A DNA stretch of 64,000 nucleotides from Streptomyces virginiae (GTDB lineage Bacteria > Actinomycetota > Actinomycetes > Streptomycetales > Streptomycetaceae). The stretch is taken from NCBI RefSeq assembly GCF_000720455.1, contig NZ_JOAK01000005.1, forward strand, positions 124,001-188,000. Reading direction: 5' to 3'. Within the stretch, counting starts at the first letter, position 1; each line of letters opens with the position of its first letter. Positions 20,209 through 28,631 of the stretch are shown here, piece after piece. Both the position numbers and the translations under genes were made by a program. The notes beneath the pieces were generated by a model that was not told the DNA's origin, searched no databases, and worked only from the letters and a program-made list of their open reading frames with translations.

Positions 20209-20229
20209 GTCGATTCCTCTCTCGTGGGG

Positions 20230-20622
20230 TCAGGGCGTCATTTCGCAGCGCGGGGCGGCGGCCCCGCCGGCCGCCTCCTCGGCGCCGGCGAGCTGCCGCT
20301 CGACCTGGTCCCGTACGTCTGCGAGCCGGCCGATCAGGTCGTCCAGCTCGGCGAGCTTGCGCCGGTAGACGGCGAGCGAGGCGGGGCAGGAGTCCCCGGC
20401 CGGGTGACCGGCCCGCAGGCACTCCAGGAACGGCCGGGTCTCTTCCAGTTCGAAGCCGAAGTCCTGGAGGGTGCGGATCTCCCGCAGCAGCCGCAGGTCG
20501 TCCTCGTCGTAGGTCCGGTGGCCGTTGTCCGCACGCCGCGCGGGCAGCAGCCCGCGCGCCTCGTAGTACCTGAGCGTCCGGGTGCTGGTCCCGGCCCGTT
20601 TCGCCAGTTCGCCGATGCGCAT
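20230..20622 (-). CDS. MerR family transcriptional regulator (putative redox sensor)
   Basis: The 130-residue protein starts MRIGELAKRAGTSTRTLRYYEARGLL, the winged-helix of MerR proteins, followed by NGHRTYDEDDLRLLREI and a long dimerisation helix. Cysteines at 68, 79 and 126 (FLECLRAG, DSCPASL, PRCEMTP) could sense metal or oxidant; their spacing is not that of SoxR. Its promoter has a 19-bp spacer with a centred dyad (20629-20659), the MerR hallmark. The gene is upstream of trxA and divergent from an XRE-type gene, so thiol-responsive activation of merR-trxA is a reasonable inference. Confidence 0.9.
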   Translation of the reverse strand: MRIGELAKRAGTSTRTLRYYEARGLLPARRADNGHRTYDEDDLRLLREIRTLQDFGFELEETRPFLECLRAGHPAGDSCPASLAVYRRKLAELDDLIGRLADVRDQVERQLAGAEEAAGGAAAPRCEMTP

Positions 20623-20628
20623 GGCCCG

Positions 20629-20659
20629 ACCGTATGCGTTGACGCCGACGTCAAGGCAA
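20629..20659 (-). promoter_or_regulatory. MerR-type promoter with 19-bp spacer and dyad
   Basis: Minus strand -35 TTGCCT (20659-20654), 19-bp spacer, -10 TACGGT (20634-20629). The spacer holds TTGACG-N4-CGTCAA (20639-20654), a 6-bp perfect inverted repeat. Only six bases separate the -10 from the ATG at 20622, so the transcript would be leaderless. The rest of the 20623-20939 interval (317 bp) contains no gene; it must hold the XRE gene promoter. Confidence 0.6.
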
Positions 20660-20939
20660 GGGGTGCGCAGGGCGGGGCCCTCGCCACCCCCGTATGCGAG
20701 GGCCCCACAGGAACCACGTACGGGAGGGGGTTCCGGTTCACATTCCGTGGAGGCCGTGTGTGGGGTCTTGCGTCGCGGGGACTTGGCTGGAACCGTACTC
20801 AGTACTGGATCTTCGAGTGCCCCGATTACCGGACAGTCGCCGGAAAACTCGCCAAAAGCCCGCTACTTCATAGGACGTTCCTACGAGGTATGGGCTTGTT
20901 TGTTTGGTCTGTAGGCGGCGCAGCCCGGCCACTTCTACG

Positions 20940-21629
20940 GTGTGCGGTGTGCACTCCAGCCCACCATTCAATGCCCCCGCCGCGCGGCGCCTGCGCGCGG
21001 CCCTGGGCATGGCTCCCGGACATGTCGCCTACGGCCTGCGGGCCCAGTACGGACTCGTCGTCACGCCCGAGACGGTGATGGCCTGGGAGCGCGGGGAGAT
21101 ATCACCGTCGTCCGCCGAGCTCACGGCGCTCGCGGGCGTCCTGTGGTGTGCGCCGGGCGAATTGCTCGCCGAGCCGGTCACGTTGCGGGAGCACCGGATG
21201 GCCCGCGGGCTGGGTGCGGACGAACTGGCCCGGCGGATCGGCCTGGAGACGAGCTCCTACCAGAAGATGGAGGACACCGGGCGCTGGAAGGGCAACGAGC
21301 GGCAGTCCGCCGCCCTCGCCACGGTGCTCGGGCTGACCCTGGCCCAGTTCGTGACGGCGACCGGCAAGCACGAGGAGCTGGCCGAGCTGCTGCGCAGCGC
21401 GGTCACCACGCGCTGGCAGGCGTACGTGAAGCCGCTGGGCAAGCTGCTGCCGATCCCCAAGCAGCACCTGGAGCGGGTGCTGGAGCAGCTGCACGGGGAC
21501 TACCAGTCGCGGATGGTGGCGACGCTGAGCTGGGGCGGCCAGGGCGAGGCCGCCAGCGGGGACGCGGGCCGCGAGTTCCTCACGGGCATCGTGGACCGCT
21601 TCTGGCAGCTCGCGGGCGGCGCGGCCTAG
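20940..21629 (+). CDS. XRE family helix-turn-helix regulator
   Basis: Predicted DNA-binding protein with two HTH-like units: residues ~15-70 (RRLRAALGMAPGHVAYGLRAQYGLVVTPETVMAWERGEISPSSAELTALA, an unusual variant) and ~80-130 (LREHRMARGLGADELARRIGLETSSYQKMEDTGRWKG). An alpha-helical C-terminal ~100 residues follow (AELLRSAVTTRWQAYVKPLGKLLPI), possibly for dimerisation. GTG 20940 is chosen, but TTG 20904 or GTG 20949 are possible, as no strong ribosome binding site decides. Its TAG stop lies in a CTAGGTCGTGTCCGCG repeat end. Confidence 0.8.
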   Translation: MCGVHSSPPFNAPAARRLRAALGMAPGHVAYGLRAQYGLVVTPETVMAWERGEISPSSAELTALAGVLWCAPGELLAEPVTLREHRMARGLGADELARRIGLETSSYQKMEDTGRWKGNERQSAALATVLGLTLAQFVTATGKHEELAELLRSAVTTRWQAYVKPLGKLLPIPKQHLERVLEQLHGDYQSRMVATLSWGGQGEAASGDAGREFLTGIVDRFWQLAGGAA

Positions 21630-21651
21630 GTCGTGTCCGCGCCGCCCGGAG
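21626..21651. repeat. CTAG-type palindromic mini-element, copy C (terminus plus core fragment)
   Basis: CTAGGTCGTGTCCGCG (21626-21641) is the exact reverse complement of the right terminus of the copy at 37934-38009. It is followed directly by CCGCCCGGAG, which matches that element's core, so this copy appears internally deleted. It supplies the TAG stop of the XRE gene (21627-21629) and fills almost all of the 22 bp between the XRE gene and the convergent membrane-protein gene. Confidence 0.6.
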
Positions 21652-23670
21652 CTACGGCAGTGGCGCGTCGACCACGGTGGCGGCGATGCCGCCGGCCGCC
21701 AGGTCGTGCCTGATCCGGTCGGCGGTCTTCGGGTCGCCCACGAGGACGGTGGGCGGGGCCGGGCACGAGGCGATCGCGGTCTTCAGGTGGCCCAGCGAAG
21801 CCTGGTACTCCTTCTCCTCGACGGCGACGGGTCCGCCGACCTTGACGTAGAAGACCTCGTACAGCCCGACCATGCCGCCCCCCTGCTTGGTGAGGATCTG
21901 GGCGAGGAAGGTCGACCTGAGGTTGAGGTAGGCGTCGTTGCTGTAGAGGGCGATCACCGGCGAGGTGGCCCCGCGCAGGTCGCGTTCGGTGAGGGCGGCG
22001 GCGGGCCGGGCGATGTCGGCGCTCCTGGCCTCGCCCCGGGTCCACTTGAGCATGGGGCTGTCGTACCAGGCCGAGGGGTGGCCCCAGCCGGAGGGCACGC
22101 CCCACTGGACGCCGCCGAACAGTGCCAGCGCCGCCGCCGCCGCGAGGCCGGAGCGCAGCAGCAGGTCCGCCCGGCGACGCAGCGCGGTTCCCGCAGTGCT
22201 CCCGGCGGCGGGCAGCATCAGCCCGGTGAGGCCGAGCGAAAGGAGGGCGATCACCAGCCCTGCGGCGGTCAGCTTCTCGAAGTAGTACGAGTAGTAGCCG
22301 ATGGTGGCCTTCTGCCAGGCGCCGAAGACGCCGATCACCGTGGCCGCGCCGAGGACGACAGCCAGCACCATCCGGCCGGTGCCGGTCCGGCGGTTCACCG
22401 GGAGGGTGGCGACGACCAGCGCCAGCAGCCCGAGTCCGATGAAGACCGGTCGGTCGGGTATGACCATCGGGCCGGCCAGGTTCGAGGTCTTGGCGACGTC
22501 CAGCTTCGTGAGGACGGAGAAGACGCTGGGCAGTGCCGCCACGAGGGCGGCGCCGGCGAGTGCCGCGAGGACCGGGACCCAGCGTCCGGTGAACCGGCGC
22601 CGGTGGACGAGCAGCACCGCGGTCAGGGCGAGGCCGACGAGGGCGCCGTAGAGGTTGTAGACGTAGGTGACGGCGATCAGCCCGGCCATCGCGACGAGGA
22701 CGAACTCGGCCCTGCCCGTCGCGGGGCGTACCAGCAGGGCGAGGGCCAGGGCCAGGAACAGCAGGCCGATGGTCTCGGAGTCGAAGCCGCGCTCGATCAG
22801 TTCCGCCATCGAGCCGGACATCATCACCGCGGCGACGGTGGCGCAGACCGCGGCCGCGCGCCAGCCGCGCAGGCGCGGGCCGCCGATCCAGCGGGCTGCC
22901 CAGACCAGTGCCCCGCAGAACAGCGCGTAGGCGGCGAGTACATAGAGGAAGTACCGGTTCGTCATGGCGAGGGCGGAGCCCGCCTGGGCCGAGGACGTCA
23001 CCAGGGAGTCGATCCAGGCCAGCAGGAAGTGGGAGCCCTGGGGGTAGACCGCCTCGGACGGGGTCATCATGTACGTCCTGGCGGCGTCCTGGTGCAGGAA
23101 GGCGTAGCCGCCGACCTGCCGGATGCCGGTGAAGTACGAGAAGTGCCCCATCCGGTCCTCGGACGTGACGAAGTAGGCCAGCCGGTCGGCGGCGGACTTG
23201 CCGGCCACCGGGTGGTGGACGTAGTGCCAGACCACGGCCACGGTGGCGACGACCAGCGCGTCCGAGCCGCGCAGCCGCAGCGGGATGCGGGGTCGGCGGC
23301 GGGCCAGCCAGCCGGACACGGAGGCGGTCGTCAGCAGCAGGCCGGCCCCGGGCACGGGGGCCAGGCCCCACGGCCAGACGGAGAAGAGCAGGCCGAGGGC
23401 CATCACGGCGCCGCAGAGCAGGAAGGCGGAGACCACGAGGCGGTCGAGCAGCCCGCCGCCCACCCGGATCAGGGCGGCGATCGTCAGGATCAGGACGGGC
23501 AGGAGCAGTACGTCGAGGGCGACCGCGTGGAGCAGCAGCGGCACCGCCCAGGACGCGGCGAGGGCTGCGGCGAGGACGGAGGGACTCCGCCGTGGGGCGG
23601 GGCCGGTGACCACGGTTTCCGGTCTGGTCAGGACCGGTTCGGGGGTCAGGACGGCAGAGCTGGTCGCCAC
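21652..23670 (-). CDS. large polytopic membrane protein, GT-C glycosyltransferase-like
   Basis: The 672-residue protein has an N-terminal cytoplasmic stretch, then about 13 hydrophobic segments (for example VLAAALAASWAVPLLLHAVAL, DALVVATVAVVWHYV, FVLVAMAGLIAVTYVYNLYG), and a soluble C-terminal ~130 residues (KWTRGEARSADIARPAAAL...). The first extracytoplasmic loop is long and rich in Tyr/His/Phe (FVTSEDRMGHFSYFTGIRQ). This layout resembles polyprenyl-linked GT-C enzymes, but I see no diagnostic motif, so function is open. GTG at 23670 follows AAAGG at 13 nt. The 240 bp to pfkA hold no gene. Confidence 0.75.
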   Translation of the reverse strand: MATSSAVLTPEPVLTRPETVVTGPAPRRSPSVLAAALAASWAVPLLLHAVALDVLLLPVLILTIAALIRVGGGLLDRLVVSAFLLCGAVMALGLLFSVWPWGLAPVPGAGLLLTTASVSGWLARRRPRIPLRLRGSDALVVATVAVVWHYVHHPVAGKSAADRLAYFVTSEDRMGHFSYFTGIRQVGGYAFLHQDAARTYMMTPSEAVYPQGSHFLLAWIDSLVTSSAQAGSALAMTNRYFLYVLAAYALFCGALVWAARWIGGPRLRGWRAAAVCATVAAVMMSGSMAELIERGFDSETIGLLFLALALALLVRPATGRAEFVLVAMAGLIAVTYVYNLYGALVGLALTAVLLVHRRRFTGRWVPVLAALAGAALVAALPSVFSVLTKLDVAKTSNLAGPMVIPDRPVFIGLGLLALVVATLPVNRRTGTGRMVLAVVLGAATVIGVFGAWQKATIGYYSYYFEKLTAAGLVIALLSLGLTGLMLPAAGSTAGTALRRRADLLLRSGLAAAAALALFGGVQWGVPSGWGHPSAWYDSPMLKWTRGEARSADIARPAAALTERDLRGATSPVIALYSNDAYLNLRSTFLAQILTKQGGGMVGLYEVFYVKVGGPVAVEEKEYQASLGHLKTAIASCPAPPTVLVGDPKTADRIRHDLAAGGIAATVVDAPLP

Positions 23671-23910
23671 GGGAGTGGGTCACCTTTCCATCGAGTGCGT
23701 GCGAACGGAGGACGAGCCCCGGACATGCGGGCCCTACACGTGCACACGACTCAGCTGACCCATCCCCCCGCCGGAATGATATCCAGCGGGTCCGGAGCAA
23801 TCGGCGGGGCCCGGAGCGGTGTGTCGGGGGGCCGTTCGGCGGGAAGGGAGGGACCGGAGTCCCGGCTCGGCGGGTGGGGCGGTGGGGCGGGCGGGTCCGG
23901 GCCGCGCGGG

Positions 23911-24936
23911 TCAGAAGACCGATTCGGCCTCGTACATGCGGCCCTCGGGGACCGTCTTCAGCTCGGTGACCGCGTGGGCGAGGGGGGCCATCACGATGTC
24001 GGTGCCGCGCAGGGCGGTCATGTTGCCGAATTCACCGCGGTGGACGGCCTCCACGGCGTGCCAGCCGAAGCGGGTCGCGAGGACGCGGTCGTAGGCGGTG
24101 GGGGTGCCGCCGCGCTGGACGTGGCCGAGGATGACCGGGCGGGCCTCCTTGCCCAGGCGGTGCTCCAGCTCGATGGCGAGGCGGTTGCCGATGCCGGCGA
24201 AGCGCTCGTGGCCGTAGGCGTCGATCGCGCCCTTCTCGTACGGCATGGAGCCCTCGGCCGGATGCGCGCCCTCGGCGACGCAGATCACAGCGAACTTCTT
24301 GCCGCGGGAGAAGCGTTCCTCCACCATCTTCACCAGGGCGTCCACCTCGAAGGGGCGTTCCGGCAGGCAGATCCCGTGCGCGCCGCCGGCCATGCCGGAC
24401 TCCAGGGCGATCCAGCCCGCGTGCCGGCCCATGACCTCGACGACCATCACGCGCTGGTGCGACTCGGCGGTGGTCTTGAGGCGGTCGATGGCCTCGGTGG
24501 CGACCATGACGGCGGTGTCGAAGCCGAAGGTGCGGTCGGTGGAGGAGATGTCGTTGTCGATGGTCTTCGGTACGCCGACGACCGGCATCCCGGCGTCGGA
24601 CAGCATCCGGGAGGCGGTCAGGGTGCCTTCGCCGCCGATCGGGATGAGGGCGTCGATGCCGTAGCGGGTGGCCAGCTCCTGCGCGTTCTCGGCGGCCTCG
24701 TGGAGCCGGGCCCGCTCCATGCGCGCCGAGCCGAGGATCGTGCCGCCGCGGGCGAGGATGCCGCTGACGGCGTTGATGTCGAGGGGGCGGAAGTGGCCGT
24801 CGAGGAGGCCCTTGAAGCCGTCCTCGAAGCCGATGACCTCGTCGCCGTGCCCGACCACGGCGCGGTGTACGACCGAACGGATGACAGCGTTGAGGCCCGG
24901 ACAGTCGCCGCCCGCGGTGAGAACTCCGATACGCAT
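23911..24936 (-). CDS. pfkA: 6-phosphofructokinase
   Basis: Phosphorylates fructose-6-phosphate to fructose-1,6-bisphosphate, the committed glycolytic step. The 341-residue protein shows GVLTAGGDCPGLNAVIR, the nucleotide-site GGEGTL (Glu where many ATP enzymes have GGDGS), the catalytic PKTIDNDI with TFGFDTA, EVMGRHAGWIAL, and the GHVQRGGTPTAYDR segment. Length and sequence match the actinobacterial ATP-type PfkA group. The ATG at 24936 follows GGAGACACAGC. Divergent from pta, across 273 bp with an inverted repeat. Confidence 0.94.
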   Translation of the reverse strand: MRIGVLTAGGDCPGLNAVIRSVVHRAVVGHGDEVIGFEDGFKGLLDGHFRPLDINAVSGILARGGTILGSARMERARLHEAAENAQELATRYGIDALIPIGGEGTLTASRMLSDAGMPVVGVPKTIDNDISSTDRTFGFDTAVMVATEAIDRLKTTAESHQRVMVVEVMGRHAGWIALESGMAGGAHGICLPERPFEVDALVKMVEERFSRGKKFAVICVAEGAHPAEGSMPYEKGAIDAYGHERFAGIGNRLAIELEHRLGKEARPVILGHVQRGGTPTAYDRVLATRFGWHAVEAVHRGEFGNMTALRGTDIVMAPLAHAVTELKTVPEGRMYEAESVF

Positions 24937-24998
24937 CGTGCTGTGTCTCCTGCTCCTGGTCGCACCCGGCCGTGTGCGAGGGTGCCTGCGCCGGCCCG

Positions 24999-25008
24999 TA
25001 CATATGTA
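24999..25008. promoter_or_regulatory. TACATATGTA palindrome in the pfkA leader
   Basis: A 10-bp perfect palindrome 63 nt upstream of the pfkA start. On the minus strand TACATA could be a -10, with CGGACA 18 bp upstream as -35. This is the most promoter-like pair on that side of the pfkA-pta interval. Confidence 0.35.
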
Positions 25009-25134
25009 GGGCGTATTGGTGCCGCCTGTCCGATTGTTCCATGCGCTCCGGGTGGGGCGCGCTCCGCGCCACTCGCCCCGGAGGGCCTTCCGACCCCCCG
25101 GACCAGGGCTTTGTTCCATCGGGCGCCCTATCCA

Positions 25135-25153
25135 TTGACAGAGGTATTGTCAA
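25135..25153. promoter_or_regulatory. TTGACA-N7-TGTCAA inverted repeat upstream of pta
   Basis: Perfect 6-bp arms at 25135-25140 and 25148-25153. Each arm is also a consensus -35 hexamer on one strand, so the site could be a shared operator for the divergent pfkA and pta-ackA transcripts. Suitable -10 hexamers are weak on both sides. Confidence 0.45.
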
Positions 25154-25209
25154 GAGGGCAAGCCACCCCAACCGGGTCGATCGACCACACCAAGAGACGG
25201 AGAGCACGC

Positions 25210-27300
25210 GTGACGCGCAGCGTGTACGTGACCGGTATCGAGCGGGGGGACGGCCGACAGGTCGTCGAACTCGGGATCATGGAACTCCTGACCCGGCAGA
25301 CGGGCCGGGTCGGCGTCTACCGACCGTTGCTCCACGACGCACCCGACCGCCTCTTCGACCTCCTCAAGGCCCGCTACCGGATCGACCAGGACGCCTCGAC
25401 GGCCTACGGGATGGAGTACCGCGAGGCCTCGGCGATCCTGGCCGAGAAGGGCGCCGACGAGCTGGTCTCCCAGCTGGTCGACCGCTACCACCGGCTGGCC
25501 CGCGACTACGAGGTCGTGCTCGTCCTCGGCACCGACTACGCCGACACCAACCTCCCCGACGAGCTGGCGCTCAACGCCCGCCTCGCCAACGAGCTGGGCG
25601 CGGTCGTCGTCCCCGTCGTGGGCGGCACCAAGCACCCCGCAGAGACCGTGCGCGCCGAGGCCCGCAACGCCTACCGCGCGTACGAGAGCCTGGGCTGCCA
25701 CGTCGTCGCGATGGTCGTCAACCGGGTGGCCGCGGAGGACCGCGACCTGATAGCCGAGCGGCTGGCGGCCCGCCTCCCCGTGCCCTGCTACGTGCTGCCG
25801 GACGACAAGTCGCTGTCCGCCCCGACCGTCGCCCAGATCACCCGGGCCCTCGGCGGCGAGGTGCTGCTCGGCGACGAGGCGGGCCTGGCCCGCGACGCCC
25901 TGGACTTCGTCTTCGGCGGCGCCATGCTGCCGAACTTCCTGAACGCCCTGACCCCCGGCTGCCTGGTCGTGACCCCCGGCGACCGCTCGGACCTCCTCGT
26001 CGGCGCGCTGGCCGCGCACACCTCGGGCACCCCGCCGATCGCCGGCGTCCTGCTCACCCTGAACGAGCGCCCGAGCAAGGACGTGCTGACGCTGGCCTCG
26101 AAGCTGGCGCCCGGCACGCCCGTGGTGTCGGTGGCCGGCAACAGCTTCCCGACCGCCGCCGAACTGTTCTCGCTGCAGAGCCGGTTGAACTCGGCGACCC
26201 CGCGCAAGCTGGAGACCGCCCTCGGCCTCTTCGAACGGCACGTGGACACCGGCGAGCTGCGCGGCCTGCTCTCGGTGGCCCGCTCCGAGCGCGTCACCCC
26301 GATGATGTTCGAGCACGAGCTGCTGGAGCGGGCCCGCTCCGAGCGCCGCCGCGTCGTGCTGCCCGAGGGCGCCGAGGAGCGCGTGCTGCGCGCCGCGGAC
26401 GTGGTGCTGCGCCGGGGCGTCTGCGACCTGACCCTGCTGGGCGAGGAGCAGGCGATCCTGAAGAAGGCCGGCGACCTCGGCGTCGACATCTCGGGCGCGC
26501 AGCTCATCGACCCGGCGACCTCCCCGCTGCGGGAAGGTTTCGCCGAGTACTACGCGCAGGTCCGCGCCCACAAGGGCATGACCGTCGAGCTGGCCCACGA
26601 CGTCGTCACCGACGTCAACTACTTCGGCACCCTGATGGTCCAGCGGGGCCTGGCCGACGGCATGGTCTCCGGCTCGGTGCACTCCACCGCCGCGACCATC
26701 CGCCCGGCCTTCGAGATCATCAAGACCAAGCCGGAGGCGTCCATCGTCTCCTCGGTCTTCTTCATGTGCCTGGCCGACCGGGTCCTCGTCTACGGCGACT
26801 GCGCGGTCAACCCGGACCCGAACGCCGAGCAACTCGCCGACATCGCCGTCCAGTCGGCCGCGACCGCCGCCGCCTTCGGCGTCGAGCCGCGGATCGCGAT
26901 GCTCTCGTACTCGACCGGCACCTCCGGTTCGGGCGCGGACGTCGACAAGGTGCGCAAGGCCACCGAGATCGTCCGCGAGCAGCGCCCCGATCTGGCCGTC
27001 GAGGGCCCGATCCAGTACGACGCGGCCGTGGAGCCCTCGGTCGCCGCGACGAAGCTGCCGGGGTCGGAGGTGGCCGGCCGGGCGACGGTGCTGATCTTCC
27101 CCGACCTCAACACCGGCAACAACACGTACAAGGCCGTGCAGCGTTCGGCGGGCGCCGTCGCGGTCGGCCCGGTGCTCCAGGGTCTGCGCAAGCCGGTCAA
27201 CGACCTCTCGCGCGGCGCGCTCGTCCAGGACATCGTCACCACCGTGGCCATCACCGCCATCCAGGCGCAGGGCGCGCCGGGTCCCGCCGCCACCGCCTGA
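25210..27300 (+). CDS. pta: phosphate acetyltransferase
   Basis: Interconverts acetyl-CoA and acetyl phosphate. The 696-residue protein has the long architecture: an N-terminal P-loop-like/DRTGG region (VYVTGIERGDGRQVVELGIMELL), a DRTGG domain around DFVFGGAMLPNFLNALTPGCLVVTPGDR, and the C-terminal catalytic PTA_PTB domain (RRRVVLPEGAEERVLRA, GMVSGSVHSTAATIRPA, MLSYSTGTSGSG, NTGNNTYKAVQRS). GTG at 25210 fits the fold start. Followed 55 bp later by ackA, the classical operon partner; together they make ATP and acetate under carbon overflow. Confidence 0.95.
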   Translation: MTRSVYVTGIERGDGRQVVELGIMELLTRQTGRVGVYRPLLHDAPDRLFDLLKARYRIDQDASTAYGMEYREASAILAEKGADELVSQLVDRYHRLARDYEVVLVLGTDYADTNLPDELALNARLANELGAVVVPVVGGTKHPAETVRAEARNAYRAYESLGCHVVAMVVNRVAAEDRDLIAERLAARLPVPCYVLPDDKSLSAPTVAQITRALGGEVLLGDEAGLARDALDFVFGGAMLPNFLNALTPGCLVVTPGDRSDLLVGALAAHTSGTPPIAGVLLTLNERPSKDVLTLASKLAPGTPVVSVAGNSFPTAAELFSLQSRLNSATPRKLETALGLFERHVDTGELRGLLSVARSERVTPMMFEHELLERARSERRRVVLPEGAEERVLRAADVVLRRGVCDLTLLGEEQAILKKAGDLGVDISGAQLIDPATSPLREGFAEYYAQVRAHKGMTVELAHDVVTDVNYFGTLMVQRGLADGMVSGSVHSTAATIRPAFEIIKTKPEASIVSSVFFMCLADRVLVYGDCAVNPDPNAEQLADIAVQSAATAAAFGVEPRIAMLSYSTGTSGSGADVDKVRKATEIVREQRPDLAVEGPIQYDAAVEPSVAATKLPGSEVAGRATVLIFPDLNTGNNTYKAVQRSAGAVAVGPVLQGLRKPVNDLSRGALVQDIVTTVAITAIQAQGAPGPAATA

Positions 27301-27355
27301 CCCCTTCCCCTCCCCCTCCCCTCCTCACCGCCCGCGACAAGGAAAGACCCGCACC

Positions 27356-28570
27356 GTGACCGCATCGCGCGTACTCGTCCTCAACTCCGGCTCCTCGTCC
27401 GTCAAGTACCAGCTCCTCGACATGGCGGACCGGTCGCGTCTGGCCGTCGGCCTGGTCGAGCGCATCGGCGAGGAGACCTCCCGGCTGGTGCACGAGCCGC
27501 TCGCCGGCCCGGCGGCGGCCGGCGGCAAGCGCGAGCGGACCGGCCCGATCGCGGACCACGAGGCCGCGCTGAAGGCCGTGGCCGCCGAGCTCGCCGCCGA
27601 CGGGACGGGTCTGGACTCCCCCGAGCTGGCCGCGGTGGGGCACCGGGTGGTTCACGGCGGGACGAGGTTCACCCGGCCGACGGTGATCGACGACGAGGTG
27701 CTCACGGAGATCCGCAACCTGATCCCCCTGGCGCCGCTGCACAACCCGGCGAACGTCACGGGCATCGAGGTGGCGCGCTCGCTGCGCGCGGACATCCCCC
27801 AGATCGCCGTCTTCGACACCGCCTTCCACTCGACCATGCCGGAGTACGTGGCGCGGTACGCGATCGACGCCGCGACCGCGGACGCGTACTCCGTCCGGCG
27901 GTACGGCTTCCACGGCACCTCCCACGCCTACGTCTCCCGGGCGACGGCCGGCCTGCTCGGCCGGCCGGTGGAGGACGTGAACGTGATCGTGCTGCACCTG
28001 GGCAACGGCGCCTCCGCCTCGGCCGTGCGCGGCGGGGTCTGCGTGGAGACGTCCATGGGCATGACCCCGCTGGAGGGGCTGGTCATGGGCACCCGCTCGG
28101 GCGATCTCGACCCGGCGGTCGTCTTCCACCTGGCGCGGGTGGGCGGCCTCTCGGTGGATGAGATCGATTCGCTCCTGAACAAGAAGAGCGGTCTGCTGGG
28201 CATGTGCGGCGACAACGACATGCGCGAGGTGCTGCGGCGGGCGGGCGAGGGCGACGCGACGGCGCGCCTGGCCTTCGACGCGTACGTCCACCGGCTGAAG
28301 AAGTACATCGGGGCCTACTCGGCGGTGCTCGGGCGGGTGGACGCGGTGGCGTTCACGGCCGGGGTCGGCGAGAACGCCTACCAGGTCCGGGAGGCCGCGC
28401 TCGACGGCCTGGCCGAGCTGGGCCTGGCGCTGGATCTCGAAGCCAATGCGGCGCGTTCCCCGCAGCCGCGCCTGGTTTCGGCGGATTATGCCCGGGTGGC
28501 CGTGGCGGTGGTCCCGACGGATGAGGAACTGGAGATCGCCACCCAGGCGTACGCGCTGGTTACCCAGTAG
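27356..28570 (+). CDS. ackA: acetate kinase
   Basis: Transfers the phosphate of acetyl phosphate to ADP, completing the Pta-AckA pathway. The 404-residue protein has the ASKHA-fold features VLVLNSGSSSVKYQLLD, VGHRVVHGG with its substrate-binding His, VFDTAFHSTMP, YGFHGTSHAYVS, VLHLGNGASASA, METSMGMTPLEG-type sequence and FTAGVGENA. The GTG at 27356 is preceded by AAGGAAAG. Co-directional with pta and followed after 61 bp by pyk. Confidence 0.96.
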   Translation: MTASRVLVLNSGSSSVKYQLLDMADRSRLAVGLVERIGEETSRLVHEPLAGPAAAGGKRERTGPIADHEAALKAVAAELAADGTGLDSPELAAVGHRVVHGGTRFTRPTVIDDEVLTEIRNLIPLAPLHNPANVTGIEVARSLRADIPQIAVFDTAFHSTMPEYVARYAIDAATADAYSVRRYGFHGTSHAYVSRATAGLLGRPVEDVNVIVLHLGNGASASAVRGGVCVETSMGMTPLEGLVMGTRSGDLDPAVVFHLARVGGLSVDEIDSLLNKKSGLLGMCGDNDMREVLRRAGEGDATARLAFDAYVHRLKKYIGAYSAVLGRVDAVAFTAGVGENAYQVREAALDGLAELGLALDLEANAARSPQPRLVSADYARVAVAVVPTDEELEIATQAYALVTQ

Positions 28571-28619
28571 TCACTTGGACTTTCCACCAGCCGGAATATT
28601 CCGCTGCGAAACAAACCGA

Positions 28620-28625
28620 TAGGAT
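28620..28625 (+). promoter_or_regulatory. candidate -10 of a leaderless pyk transcript
   Basis: TAGGAT lies exactly six bases before the pyk ATG at 28632, placing the start of transcription at or next to the initiation codon. The same AGGA could alternatively serve as a weak Shine-Dalgarno on an ackA read-through transcript. Confidence 0.4.
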
Positions 28626-28631
28626 CCAGTC

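Noticed and set aside
21706..25209. Very long 5' extension of the pta frame
   Set aside because: The extension is antisense to the membrane protein and pfkA genes and has no family features; Pta proteins start at the GTG at 25210.
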